Source: Lingula anatina
Lineage: Eukaryota; Brachiopoda; Lingulata; Lingulida; Lingulidae
DNA length: 44,373 nt
Direction: 5' to 3'
Assembly (NCBI RefSeq): GCF_001039355.2
Contig: NW_019775991.1
Coordinates: forward strand, 733,187 to 777,559
Positions 11,360-21,176 of the stretch are shown in pieces. Below the pieces are notes generated by a model. That model was not told where the DNA came from. It made no database searches and saw only the letters and a program-made list of their open reading frames with translations. Every line of letters begins with the position of its first letter. The stretch's first letter is position 1. The translations under genes and the position numbers were made by a program.

Positions 11360-11696
11360 GCCCAGATTATAATGGATGATGTTAATTCAGAGCAGCTTAA
11401 TTCGCTGAGTCTGTTGTATTATAAGGTCATCTGACTGATCGGTAACCCTTGCACGTTGGTATCGTGCGCACCCGCAGAACCGCAGCCATTCTTTTGAAAT
11501 TACACAGCTAGCGAACCTTTTCAGCAATATTGTTCGTGACCTGAATTTTCATTGACTTGACAAATAAATCTTCCCGGAAGAGGTGATTCAACAGTTAGGC
11601 TTATAAATTCCACATAAACTGCAAAGCGAAAGTAGTACTTGAAACAGTCGAAGCGTTGTGTCTTTTAAGTTAATACTAGCAACTTTAGGCACCAAT
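11360..11696 (+). promoter_or_regulatory. Upstream region of first subtilase gene, duplicated upstream of the second
   Basis: From about CTGACTGATCGGTAA (near 11431) to the ATG this region aligns closely with 15928-16309. It contains a TATA-like TTATAAAT near 11600. The equivalent position of the second gene reads GATTAATT. Transcription start is not visible. Confidence 0.45.
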
Positions 11697-13130
11697 ATGG
11701 CCGGCTTTTCGTTCATCTATTATATGACCCTCAGTGTGTTTTTTGTTCGCGGGCAGCCTGTCGTGAATCAAACGGGAATTGAGGACAACGAATATATCGT
11801 CGAACTCAAACCATGGGTTGCAGAGTCTGATCCTGATGCCGCCATCTTAACTCTGATCAACTTTGCGTTGTCCGAGGATCCAAGGGTGGTCATCTTCCAT
11901 AATTACAGCATCTTTGACTTCGTGGGCGTGGCCCTCAACACGACCCAGAGAGCCATTTCGGCCATCCGGGCACATAGTTCAGTTCAAGACGTTTGGCCTA
12001 ACCGTTATGTATTGAATGATGCCGCCTATCTGGAGGTTAAAAAACAGCGCGTTGACAACAATGCTGAGGGGGACATTTGGGGCCTGGCCAGAATATCTCA
12101 GAGACAAAAACTGAATCTGGCTGAAGAAATGTTCTATGAATACGACAATATCGCAGGCAGTGAGGTTTACGCTTATGTGATCGACAGTGTAGTTGACGTT
12201 AGACACCCAGACTTTGAAGGGCGGGCCCAGTTTGGGTACAATGCAGTTGATGAAACTACGAACTTCCCCGTAAATCTTTTACAAGACCCCAAGCAAACAC
12301 ACGGGACACACGTAGCAGGAACGATTGGCGGTAAAACGCATGGCGTGGCTAAAAAAGCAACCATAGTGTCTGTTAAAGCCGACACAAAAGTAGGGAATAG
12401 TGGGAGAGGAGAACATGAATTTCGTTTCCAGTCCGACGACCTTATTGAAGCATTGGAATGGATAGAAGAGGATCATAGTCAGAGAAAAGCAAAGGACAGC
12501 AAAGCTAAATCAGTCATCAACATGTCTCTCGGGGGATTTGCCAATGGTAGTAAGCCAACCGTTGTAGAAAAGACTATAATAAAACTTATTAAAAAGGCGG
12601 GGATTCCAATTGTTGTTTCAGCGGGTAATGCCGCTTACCATGCTTGCAATCAAACCCCCGCTCGTGTTGCTGACGCCATAACTGTCGGATGCTCGGACTA
12701 TGACGATCGACTGTGTACATTTTCCAATCACGGCAACTGTGTTGATATCATAGCACCAGGTTACCAGACTCTGTCTACGCTGCCTAACAACGGAGCTGGG
12801 AAAAAAAGCGGTACGTCTATGAGCGCCCCACACGTCAGCGGCGTCGTCGCGCGCTTCCTAGCGCTTCATGACACGCCCCCGACTCCAGAAAAGATCAAAC
12901 AATGGCTCATTGAGAAATCGACCAAGGATGCCGTCACACTCCGTCCTACGGCCGTCGGTACTCCAAATCGTCTGCTCTTCATGTCGCCGAATCAGATGTT
13001 AATCAACGGGCATTCCACCTCGGCTTCGAGTCAGATCAAAGGGATTTCTGCCTTTACCCTTTTTCTGATCATTGCTGGCTCGGCCTCCTTTGTATTTGAT
13101 TTCGCTGTTTCAAAAGAAGCAGATTACTAG
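11697..13130 (+). CDS. Secreted proteinase-K-like subtilase (S8), gene 1, intronless
   Basis: Predicted 477 residues from the ATG at 11697. This start is preferred because a hydrophobic signal peptide (about residues 1-19) follows at once. An I9-type inhibitory prodomain follows (about 33-105, with YIVELKP), then the catalytic domain: Asp163 in VIDSVVD, His202 in HGTHVAG, the SVINMSLGG strand, oxyanion Asn311 in SAGN, and Ser374 in GTSMSAPHV. The full triad is present, so activity is plausible. Odd: the usual DTG after the catalytic Asp is DSV. Four cysteines lie near 317, 332, 340 and 348. A hydrophobic stretch near the C-terminus is followed by a charged tail (SKEADY). Single exon; tandem twin at 16310. 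The natural substrate is unknown. Confidence 0.92.
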   Translation: MAGFSFIYYMTLSVFFVRGQPVVNQTGIEDNEYIVELKPWVAESDPDAAILTLINFALSEDPRVVIFHNYSIFDFVGVALNTTQRAISAIRAHSSVQDVWPNRYVLNDAAYLEVKKQRVDNNAEGDIWGLARISQRQKLNLAEEMFYEYDNIAGSEVYAYVIDSVVDVRHPDFEGRAQFGYNAVDETTNFPVNLLQDPKQTHGTHVAGTIGGKTHGVAKKATIVSVKADTKVGNSGRGEHEFRFQSDDLIEALEWIEEDHSQRKAKDSKAKSVINMSLGGFANGSKPTVVEKTIIKLIKKAGIPIVVSAGNAAYHACNQTPARVADAITVGCSDYDDRLCTFSNHGNCVDIIAPGYQTLSTLPNNGAGKKSGTSMSAPHVSGVVARFLALHDTPPTPEKIKQWLIEKSTKDAVTLRPTAVGTPNRLLFMSPNQMLINGHSTSASSQIKGISAFTLFLIIAGSASFVFDFAVSKEADY

Positions 13131-13812
13131 ACTACATGCATGTTAATAGTTGTTAGATTTTCTAAGAAATTGTTAGGTTAATCGTCATTTATTTTATAAT
13201 TTCTACAATTGTAAGAACCCAACTGCATCAAAGTATCCTGTACGCAACATTGGGCAAAATATAATCTTCGTCGATTGAAAAACAATTTCCTGCTATTATC
13301 ATCATTGCTTGGCTCGTTGAATGTTGATGTTGTATAGGCGTACCACTTCTAATTTTAAAAGCCTACTTAAAAGTAGTTTAGTTCTCAACTAATCAAATCA
13401 TGACTCATTAAGACCGCCATGTCTTTCTGACGATTCAGAGATTTTCATCAGGTACATTAATTTTTGTTTTATTTTTTCACGGACTGAAGAGGAAAAATAA
13501 GTAGTTATGTAGAATAACTATACTGTATATTTAAATAAGAATTAAGGACATTTTAAAGCGCACATATTATACCTTTGACGACCGAAACAGGATAGTTAAG
13601 CAGCTTATTTAGTTTTAGAGGTCAGTGATAGTTTGGTTTTAGGAAACAGTTCTTTCAATTGAAATACCTATGACTACGCTTTCTTTGATGAATGATTAGG
13701 TAATAAAACCAAAAGGAAATAGATTCTGTTCTTCTGAATGTATCTAGAGTAAAGAAAACATTGTCACAGCTCTTAATTTCAATTGAAATCACCGTGCAAA
13801 TATGAAAGGGCG

Positions 13813-13855
<43 letters not shown>

Positions 13856-13960
13856 GAAATTGTACCCGGCTAACGGTCAACTTATGGTCAGAGCAGTCAT
13901 TTAGTTAAAAAATTCTCCGCACAAAAATATCCAAAATCAGTTAGCTGCGTACTGTGTAAG
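13131..13960. other. 3' flank of subtilase gene 1
   Basis: AT-rich, no gene. The sequence just after the stop (TACATGCATGTTA and later segments) matches the 3' flank of gene 2 at 17755 onward, so it belongs to the duplicated unit. It ends in an (AAAT)n microsatellite and a spacer. Confidence 0.6.
13812..13856. repeat. (AAAT)n microsatellite
   Basis: About eleven tetranucleotide units. A much shorter AAATAAATAAAA tract occupies the equivalent place after gene 2 (near 18803). Confidence 0.9.
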
Positions 13961-13964
13961 AACA

Positions 13965-14840
13965 TTACTCAAATTGAAATCTTTCTAATTATTCTCAAAT
14001 TAATCTAAAAAATCAAGTTTTGCACTAAAAGCGATGAGAGCGATGAGGGAGCTCCAAATACTCCACAAAACAGATATTTAGCATATATTTGATGTTTGCC
14101 CCCTCAATGACAAATGTTTACGCGGACATTTTTTATTTAAAATATTGAACAAAATGGCCTTGTGTTTGAAACTGATGCCTAACAAAATTCACAGACGCCT
14201 ATGCCCATACCTCCCCCCCCCCCCCCCCCCCCCCCCGCCCCCGAGTGAAGAGCAAATTTCGAGATACTTCAGGGGCGGAGCTAGGATTATTTGAAAGGAG
14301 GGGCCTTTTTTTTAGAATGACAGGTCGTGGATTCGAAGCCGACCCTTATACCCCCACCCCCTTAAATTATTGTATTTTAGAGGGCGAAGGGTGCTCTCTG
14401 CTGCAGTTTAGAACTATGATTCAGTTAGTCAAAAGTCTATTTTCAAAAGGGGGCCATTGGTCTGATTTTCTTAAAAAATCGAAGGGGGTGGGGGTTAGGA
14501 CCTCCTGACACCCCCTTAATCCGCCACTGTACTAAAACCCAGACAGGAAAACACAACACACTATTTAGAAGTCTCTTTTCAATTTGTTTTTATTGAAAAT
14601 AACTCTTATCTGTGTGTAGTTGGCGAAAATAGAAGTCGGTCACTCGGCAGCAAGAAGACCACAAGACCATTTATTGCAGTACGACATTGCGTTAGATGTG
14701 CCTCTAACGTGCAACTGGGATCACATTTACAACATTCAACCAAGCCCTACGGTGGGCGTTTTCATTAGTTTCAACTTTATCAGCAATGCCATGGCCTGCT
14801 ATTTCACTGATTTGAGGTCTAACAAATAATCAAACTCTTC
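13965..14840. repeat. Local repeat R1 (first of three copies)
   Basis: Shares with 14912-15445 and 18960-19375 an ordered set of motifs: CTAATTATTCT, AAAATTCACAGACG-like, GTGAAGAGCAAATTTC, ACACTATTTAGA, TTTTTATTG, CACTCGGCAGCA, CATTGCGTTAGATGTGC and ACATTCAACCAAGCC. Non-coding. Interrupted by a C run (14213-14236) and a hAT-like MITE (14270-14529). Confidence 0.8.
14270..14529. mobile_element. hAT-like MITE inside repeat R1
   Basis: Left end CAGGGGCGGAGCTAGGATT and right end AATCCGCCACTG are inverse for most positions. About 260 bases, non-autonomous. The same position in R2 (near 15190) and R3 (near 19142) lacks it, so both serve as empty sites. The flanking duplication is imperfect (TACTT/TACTA). 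Confidence 0.8.
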
Positions 14841-14911
14841 TTGGAAGAGGGGAATCAAAGGATAGGTTGGTTTCCATTTAACTTTACTGTGCTTTTTTTT
14901 TACTAAAATGA

Positions 14912-15445
14912 ATTTTCTCTAATTATTCTCACATTGAACTCAAATTAAATCCAAGAATCAAGTTATACTGTATACTTAAATCAAAGAAGCAGGGAGTGCA
15001 AAATACTCAACAAAACGGATATTTAACATGTATTTGATGTTTCCCCCATCAATGACTAATGTTAACGTGGCTTTTATTATATAAATTTAAAATATTGAAC
15101 CAAATGCCGTTATCTGAGAACTGATTCCTAACGAAATTCACCTACATCTCTCCTCATTACCCCCTCCCCCCTACAGAGCAAATTTCTAGGGTAGTCAAAT
15201 CCAGATGGCGAAATCCTACACACTATTTAGATTTCTATTTATCATTTGTTTTTATTGTAAATAATAACTTATCCGTGTATATAGCAAGATTCTGAAGTCG
15301 CTCACTCTGCAGCAAGTTATCACAAGACCACTGACTACAATATAATACGGCATTGCGTTAGATGTGCTACTAATGTGCAGCTGAGATTACATTTACAACA
15401 TTCAACCAGCCCAATGAAGGGCGTCTTCATTAGTTTTCTCGTTAG
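14912..15445. repeat. Local repeat R2
   Basis: Second copy of the R1 unit, directly adjacent, without the MITE. Runs from TCTCTAATTATTCTCACATTG to the CATTCAACCAGCCC motif. Non-coding. Confidence 0.8.
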
Positions 15446-15512
15446 TATTACTTTTACTTTATTTCGTTTGCTCAATTGAAATCTGTAGTATTATATTTGA
15501 CATCATTCATTA

Positions 15513-15622
15513 AAAACTGCTATACACTTGCCACTTTTGATGAGCTATGTAAACTTCTTGATTTCTTTATTCAATTTATGTAAGAGAGATTCCTTTTAGT
15601 TTCGCAGTTGTATAATTTTAGA
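15513..15622 (-). pseudogene. Dead fragment of the BRCC36 terminal exon
   Basis: Read on the minus strand this matches the last part of the true BRCC36 exon (19456-19555). KIIQL, KESLL and KLN are recognisable, but in-frame stops interrupt it. Similarity stops near 15622, within the exon. It marks the right edge of the segmental duplication that created the second subtilase gene. Confidence 0.8.
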
Positions 15623-16309
15623 AACCCCGAGAACTTTCCCGGCAAAAAGGCAGGTTGTTCGAACCCGCCCTGGCAACGGAAACGCTAAAAAGGTGTTTAT
15701 TTCAACTTAAATTTATTTACAACTTAAAAATACAGCCTGAGCATGACTCTCCTCTCTCGGAACGCTCAAATGACCCGCATCATTCTTTGTGACTACCTTA
15801 AGGTTAGGGTGAAATCTCAGCTGTTGACTTGAATGTTATATAGATTTGCAGGTCTAAATAAAATTTGAACTAAAATGTTGTTATTTGATGACGATGTGAA
15901 CTTAGCTTGGCAAAATTCTTTTAGTCTGACTGATCGGTAAACCTTGTATAAATTTATCGTGAGCACCCGCAGAACTGTGGAAGTGTTTTTTGTAAATAGT
16001 CTAGAAATGAAATTTATACTTTGCCTGTCGAAATTTAATCAAGCTCCCTTTCCTTGCTGTGTACTTCTCAAGTTATTGACATAAAAACTATACATTCTAT
16101 TGAAATTACACAGCTAGTGAACCTTTTCAGCAATATCGTTTGTGACCTGAATTTTCATTGACTTGAGGTCTAACAAATAGCTCCCTCCGGAAGAGGTGAT
16201 TCAACAGGTAGGCTGATTAATTCCACTTAAACTGCAAAGCGAAAGTAGTACTTGGAACAGTCGAGGCGTGGTGTCTTTTAAGTTAATACTTGCAACTTTA
16301 GGCACCAAT
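15623..16309 (+). promoter_or_regulatory. Spacer and upstream region of second subtilase gene
   Basis: 15623-15925 is not clearly related to the first gene's flank; it contains a tRNA-like B-box motif (TTCGAACCC near 15658) with no convincing tRNA. From 15928 on it aligns with the first gene's upstream region, including GCAAAGCGAAAGTAGTACTT just before the coding region. The TATA-like motif of gene 1 is not kept. Confidence 0.4.
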
Positions 16310-17710
16310 ATGGACGCCTTTTCATTCATCTATTTTATGATCCTCAGTGTGCCTTTTGTTTGTGGACAGCCTGTCGTGAATCAAACGGGAATAGAGGACA
16401 ACGAATATATCGTCGAACTCAAACCATCGGTTGCAGAGTCTGACCCTGATGCCGCCATCTTAACTCTGATCAACTTTGCGTTGTCCGAGGATCCAAGGGT
16501 GGTCATCTTCCATAATTACACAATCTTCGACTTCGTGGGCGTGGCCCTCAACACGACCCAGAGTGCGATTTCGGCCATCCGGGCACATAGTTCAGTTCAA
16601 GACGTTTGGCCTAACCGTTATATATTGGATGATGCGACCAATTTGGGAGTAATAAAACAGCGCGTTGACAACAACGCTCAGGGGGACATTTGGGGCCTGG
16701 CAAGGATATCTCAGAGACAAAAACTGAATATAGCTGAAGAAATGTTCTATGAATACGACAATATCGCAGGCAGTGAGGTTTACGCATATGTTATCGACAG
16801 TGTAGTTGACGTTAGACACCCAGACTTTGAGGACCGTGCTCGATTTGGTTACAATGCAGTTGATGAAACTACGAACTTCCCCGTAAATCTTTTACAAGAC
16901 CCTGAGCAAACACACGGGACACACGTAGCAGGAACGATTGGCGGGAAAACGTATGGCGTGGCTAAAAATGCAACCATAGTGTCTGTCAAAGCCGACACAA
17001 AAGTATGGAATCCTTGGAGAGGAGAACATGAATTTCGTTTCCAGTCCGACGACCTTATTGAAGCATTGGAATGGATAGAAGAGGATCATAGCCAGAGAAA
17101 AGCAAAGGACAGCAAAGCTAAATCGGTCATCAACATGTCTCTGGGGGGATTTACCCCTAGTAGACAGCCAACAGTTGTAGAAAGAACTATAATAAGACTT
17201 ATTAAAATGGCGGGGATTCCAATTGTTGTTGCAGCAGGTAATGACGCTTACATTGCTTGCATGGTTACCCCAGCGCGTGTTCTTGACGCCATAACTGTCG
17301 GATGCTCGGACTATAACGATCGACTGTGTACATTTTCCAATTACGGCAACTGTGTGGATATCATAGCACCAGGTTACCAGATTCTGTCCACGCTGCCCAA
17401 CAACGGAGCCGGGAAAAAGGACGGTACGTCCATGAGCGCCCCACACGTCAGCGGCGTCGTCGCGCGCTTCCTAGCTCTCCACGACACGCCCCCGACTCCA
17501 GAAAAGATCAAACAATGGCTCACAGAGAAATCGACCAAGGATGCCGTCACGATCCGTCCCACGGCCGTCGGTACTCCAAATCGTCTGCTCTTCATGTCGC
17601 CGAATCAGACGTTAATTAACGGGCATTCCACCTCGGCTTCGAGTCAGATCCAAGGGATTTCTGCCTTTACCCTTATTCTGATCATTGCTGGCTCGGCTTC
17701 CTGCAGATAA
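16310..17710 (+). CDS. Secreted proteinase-K-like subtilase (S8), gene 2, intronless
   Basis: Predicted 466 residues from the ATG at 16310, aligning without gaps to gene 1 until the tail. Signal peptide at 1-18, I9 prodomain, and the same triad numbering: Asp163 (again DSV rather than DTG), His202 (HGTHVAG), Asn311 (AAGN) and Ser374 (GTSMSAPHV). Differences cluster in surface loops (for example WNPWRG for GNSGRG near 232-237 and TPSRQ for ANGSK near 281-285). The C-terminus ends directly after the hydrophobic stretch (SAFTLILIIAGSASCR), which resembles a GPI-anchor signal. Gene 1 continues into a charged tail. Transcribed in the same direction, 3.2 kb downstream of gene 1. Confidence 0.92.
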   Translation: MDAFSFIYFMILSVPFVCGQPVVNQTGIEDNEYIVELKPSVAESDPDAAILTLINFALSEDPRVVIFHNYTIFDFVGVALNTTQSAISAIRAHSSVQDVWPNRYILDDATNLGVIKQRVDNNAQGDIWGLARISQRQKLNIAEEMFYEYDNIAGSEVYAYVIDSVVDVRHPDFEDRARFGYNAVDETTNFPVNLLQDPEQTHGTHVAGTIGGKTYGVAKNATIVSVKADTKVWNPWRGEHEFRFQSDDLIEALEWIEEDHSQRKAKDSKAKSVINMSLGGFTPSRQPTVVERTIIRLIKMAGIPIVVAAGNDAYIACMVTPARVLDAITVGCSDYNDRLCTFSNYGNCVDIIAPGYQILSTLPNNGAGKKDGTSMSAPHVSGVVARFLALHDTPPTPEKIKQWLTEKSTKDAVTIRPTAVGTPNRLLFMSPNQTLINGHSTSASSQIQGISAFTLILIIAGSASCR

Positions 17711-19455
17711 AACATTCAGTGACTGCACTGTTTCAAAAGAAGCAGAGAACTAAAATACATGCATGTTATTTTATATTTTAGAAAAGTTGTTGATGTTCCT
17801 CATTATTTTTATTATTTTCGGCAATTATAAAAACCTGCCAAGGTATCCTGTAGGCGATATTCGCCAAAGACCTAAGTTTTCTTGAGTAGAGGAACATATT
17901 CCTGCTTGTCACGAATCATTGCTTGACTCGTTGAATATTGAACTTGTATGTGCCATCTCTTATAAAGTAGCTTAGTTCTGGACTAATCGTGTCTCATTTA
18001 GATCGCTATTATGTCTTTCTGATATTTCAGAAGAAATATTCACCAGATAGGTCTACTTAAATTTGAGGGGTTTATTGTTTTCAGGGTCTGACGTGGAAAA
18101 ATAAGTTGTTTTGAAGAATATTTACACACCAAAATAACATTTTAGAATATACCTTTAACCATGGACTATTTCGGTCCAAGCTTTAACGAATGAAACAGAA
18201 TAAACAATCAAAGTTATTCATAGCAAGTGCAAGGGGTTAGTTTCATGTTGATTTTAAAAACAATCTTTTCAAAGTTGAAAAACGCTGAACATCGTTGCGT
18301 ATCCGGGGTCTAGCATGTCTGGCGTGAATATTTTGTCTTAAAAAAACATCCAGTTGGTCTTATTCACGACAAACCCAATTTCTATTATTCATTTTCTAAG
18401 CAATTTTTACACTTGGTCTGATGCTTTACCTTATAAACTATGTTCGATTTTTTAAATTTTTTTGAAAGCTGTATCAGTAAACTATTTGCAGCGGAGCCTA
18501 CTTTTCCATACTACTTCTGACTCGATGTACAAATACTAAACGAGTGTGAGCTGAGGAGGATTGACCCTCATTTTTAATTCTGCTATGTATATCTAATTGT
18601 ACAACTGTACTGGTATGCTTACTTTGATGTGTTATTATAATAAAACCAAAAGGATATTCATTCTGTTCTTCTGGTTTTTGAATTTATCTGGAGTAAACAA
18701 AATATTTGTCACAGCTTTTGATTTTTATCTGTTGATGAAACACAAAAATGCCTGTCCGTTATCCTACTGAAATTGCGCCGAGCAATATAAAATAAAATGA
18801 AGTAAATAAATAAAATTTCATCTGGCTAACTTATAGCAAGAACGGAAGACTTTGCCTTGTTTAAGTTTTAACAATTATTAAAATCTTAAAACAAAATATC
18901 AAGATTCAATTCACTTGGTTCCACACTGTGCTTTAGTGTGAGCATTGCTCCAATTTGTTTTACTAATTATTCTAACATTGAAGTCAAATATAACTCAAGA
19001 ATCAAGTTTTATTCTAAAATAAACAGGGAGATCAAAATACTGTCCATTTTGCCTTTTTAGACCCGTTTCCTAATGAAATTCACCGACGTCTCTGCTCATT
19101 GAGCGTCTACCCCCCCCCCCTAGGGTGAAGAGCATATTTCAGGTAGGTAAAGCCAGATGAAGACAACCCACACACTATTTAAATATTTCTTTTCCGTTTG
19201 TTTTTATTGTAAATAACTCATATCCTAGTATATAGCAAGATTTTGAAACCGTTCACTCGGCAGCACGCTGACCACAAGTACACTGCAGATCAGCAATGCG
19301 TTACATGTGCAACTTTGAACACATTCACAACAGTCAACCAAGCCAAATGGCTAATGATTAATGTGCTCATTAATTTCCTCATCAGTATTATACTTCCGGT
19401 TGCCGTATTATAAAAATCTGCGGTATTAAATTCTAAATTGTACATTAAAAATCTG
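17711..19455. other. 3' flank of subtilase gene 2 with repeat R3 (about 18960-19375)
   Basis: The first 1.2 kb parallels the 3' flank of gene 1. R3 is the third copy of the local repeat and runs straight into the 3' end of BRCC36. No gene seen. A C run lies near 19111. Confidence 0.65.
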
Positions 19456-20334
19456 CTATACACTTGTCACTTTTGATGGGCTATGTGGACTTCTCGATTT
19501 TCTGTTCAGTTTCTGTAAAAGAGATTCCTTTTCGTTTTGAAGTTGTATAATCTTAGTTTTATTTCTTTCCAGCTGAGCTTCCAGAGTTTGTATCAGAGGT
19601 CCGGACATGACGTCCATGATTCGGCATAGTGACTTGGTGTACACTGGAAGGCAGAGGCAAAAATATTACACTAAGAACACTTCTTATATATCAAAAAATA
19701 AAATTCTGCTTCATTTCTGCTAAGCTTTATACAGTTGACATAGGTTAATATTAGGCTTGCATATAAAGTTGAAAATCCCCACATTATCCATACAAAAACA
19801 GACAACTGTACACAAAAATCCAAAATAATAAACCTCGTGAAAAATATCTAAAAAGATCTCAATTTTACCATTCTATTCAAAAGATCACTGAAAAGAACAA
19901 TTGTATCCCTTTTCCCAAATAAATTTCAATAAACCTGGGATGAATTTTTTGTCGTTCATGCACTTCCAACTTTTCGGGAGCCAAAAAAGTCATTCGCCTA
20001 GGCAGCCCCCATTAACACCATGCCATATTTTCTGACTTTTATGATATGGTGGTCTCATCCCTGATAAACAAAAATAAATAAATAAATAAATAAATAAATA
20101 AATGAAACCCCTGCACCTTACCAGCACTGTTGTGTATTTTGGTGAGCAGGTCTAAGTTGTCTATAGTCAAAGTCTTTCCATACGACTCTTCCTCCTCTTG
20201 ACTCAGTATATGGGGTAGTTCTACCAGTGACTGTAAACATGCCTTACCCAGAGTATGGGTCTGCACCACATGGACAGGGATTTCTAATTTTAAATACCTG
20301 GTATAATAATAATAATAGTAGCAGTTGCAGTAGC

Positions 20335-20379
<45 letters not shown>

Positions 20380-21139
20380 TATAAGGATCAGCTTCAAATC
20401 CAACAACTATTGACTGTAAAAGATACATATGAGATGTCACAAACAAGGCTTACTGCTATGAAGGTAATTTCTTATTGTCATCACTACATGTACTGCAGCA
20501 ACCAGATTTTATTAAAGCTATTACTAAGAGTTGGCATAACAATTAGCTATATTGCAATTCTACACTTATGTACAATAATTATTCAATTTAAAAAATTTAA
20601 ACGTCACTCTACAGGTTTTACAGGTTTTGTATGAAACACAAATACTGAGATAAACAGATGACAGACAGACAGACAGACAGTTAAACACAGATGCACAGAG
20701 CACTTACTGGGGTGCCTCTCCTTCAGGGCTTTGGTTTATAGACTGAAAGCAGCATAACTGCACACGATTGGACTGCAAAAGTCAAAATTATAAATAAACA
20801 AAAATGAATAAATACATATAAATATAGAATGACAAAAAAGGAACATTACCATTTAACTTAATTTTTCAAAAATGCACAACTTTATCATTATACAATTATT
20901 AACAAATTATTAACAAATTTCCTTGTCAAAACTCAATAAGCCTTGCAACCAAAATGAATCTAATTGTTATACTGGCAACATATCAATCTTCAGTTCACCT
21001 TTGTATTCTTTTCCTCATTGAATACTGAAAATATAAGCCCAATGAAGCCCTCATCAAGCATTTGGTACATGGCCTGTGTTCGGACGTCTGAAAAGAGCAG
21101 GTCTTTTTTAACTGTAGCAGTTCATTTATAACTATATCA

Positions 21140-21176
<37 letters not shown>

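Larger units (their letters stand above)
8916..11640. other. Intergenic region and probable MGAT5 3' flank
   Basis: No gene recognised. It holds two CAGGCCCGTAGCC-type elements, a palindromic MITE, a CA repeat near 9880-9908 and a G run near 11284. An AATAAA near 9753 could serve the MGAT5 transcript if it reads through the transposon. Confidence 0.5.

Noticed and set aside
15640-15680. Possible tRNA or tRNA-derived SINE (TTCGAACCC motif)
   Set aside because: Only a B-box-like piece is present; no cloverleaf, A-box or A-tail could be folded around it.
16892-17446. 184-codon minus-strand open frame inside subtilase gene 2
   Set aside because: It is an antisense shadow of a clear protease gene, with no recognisable domain.
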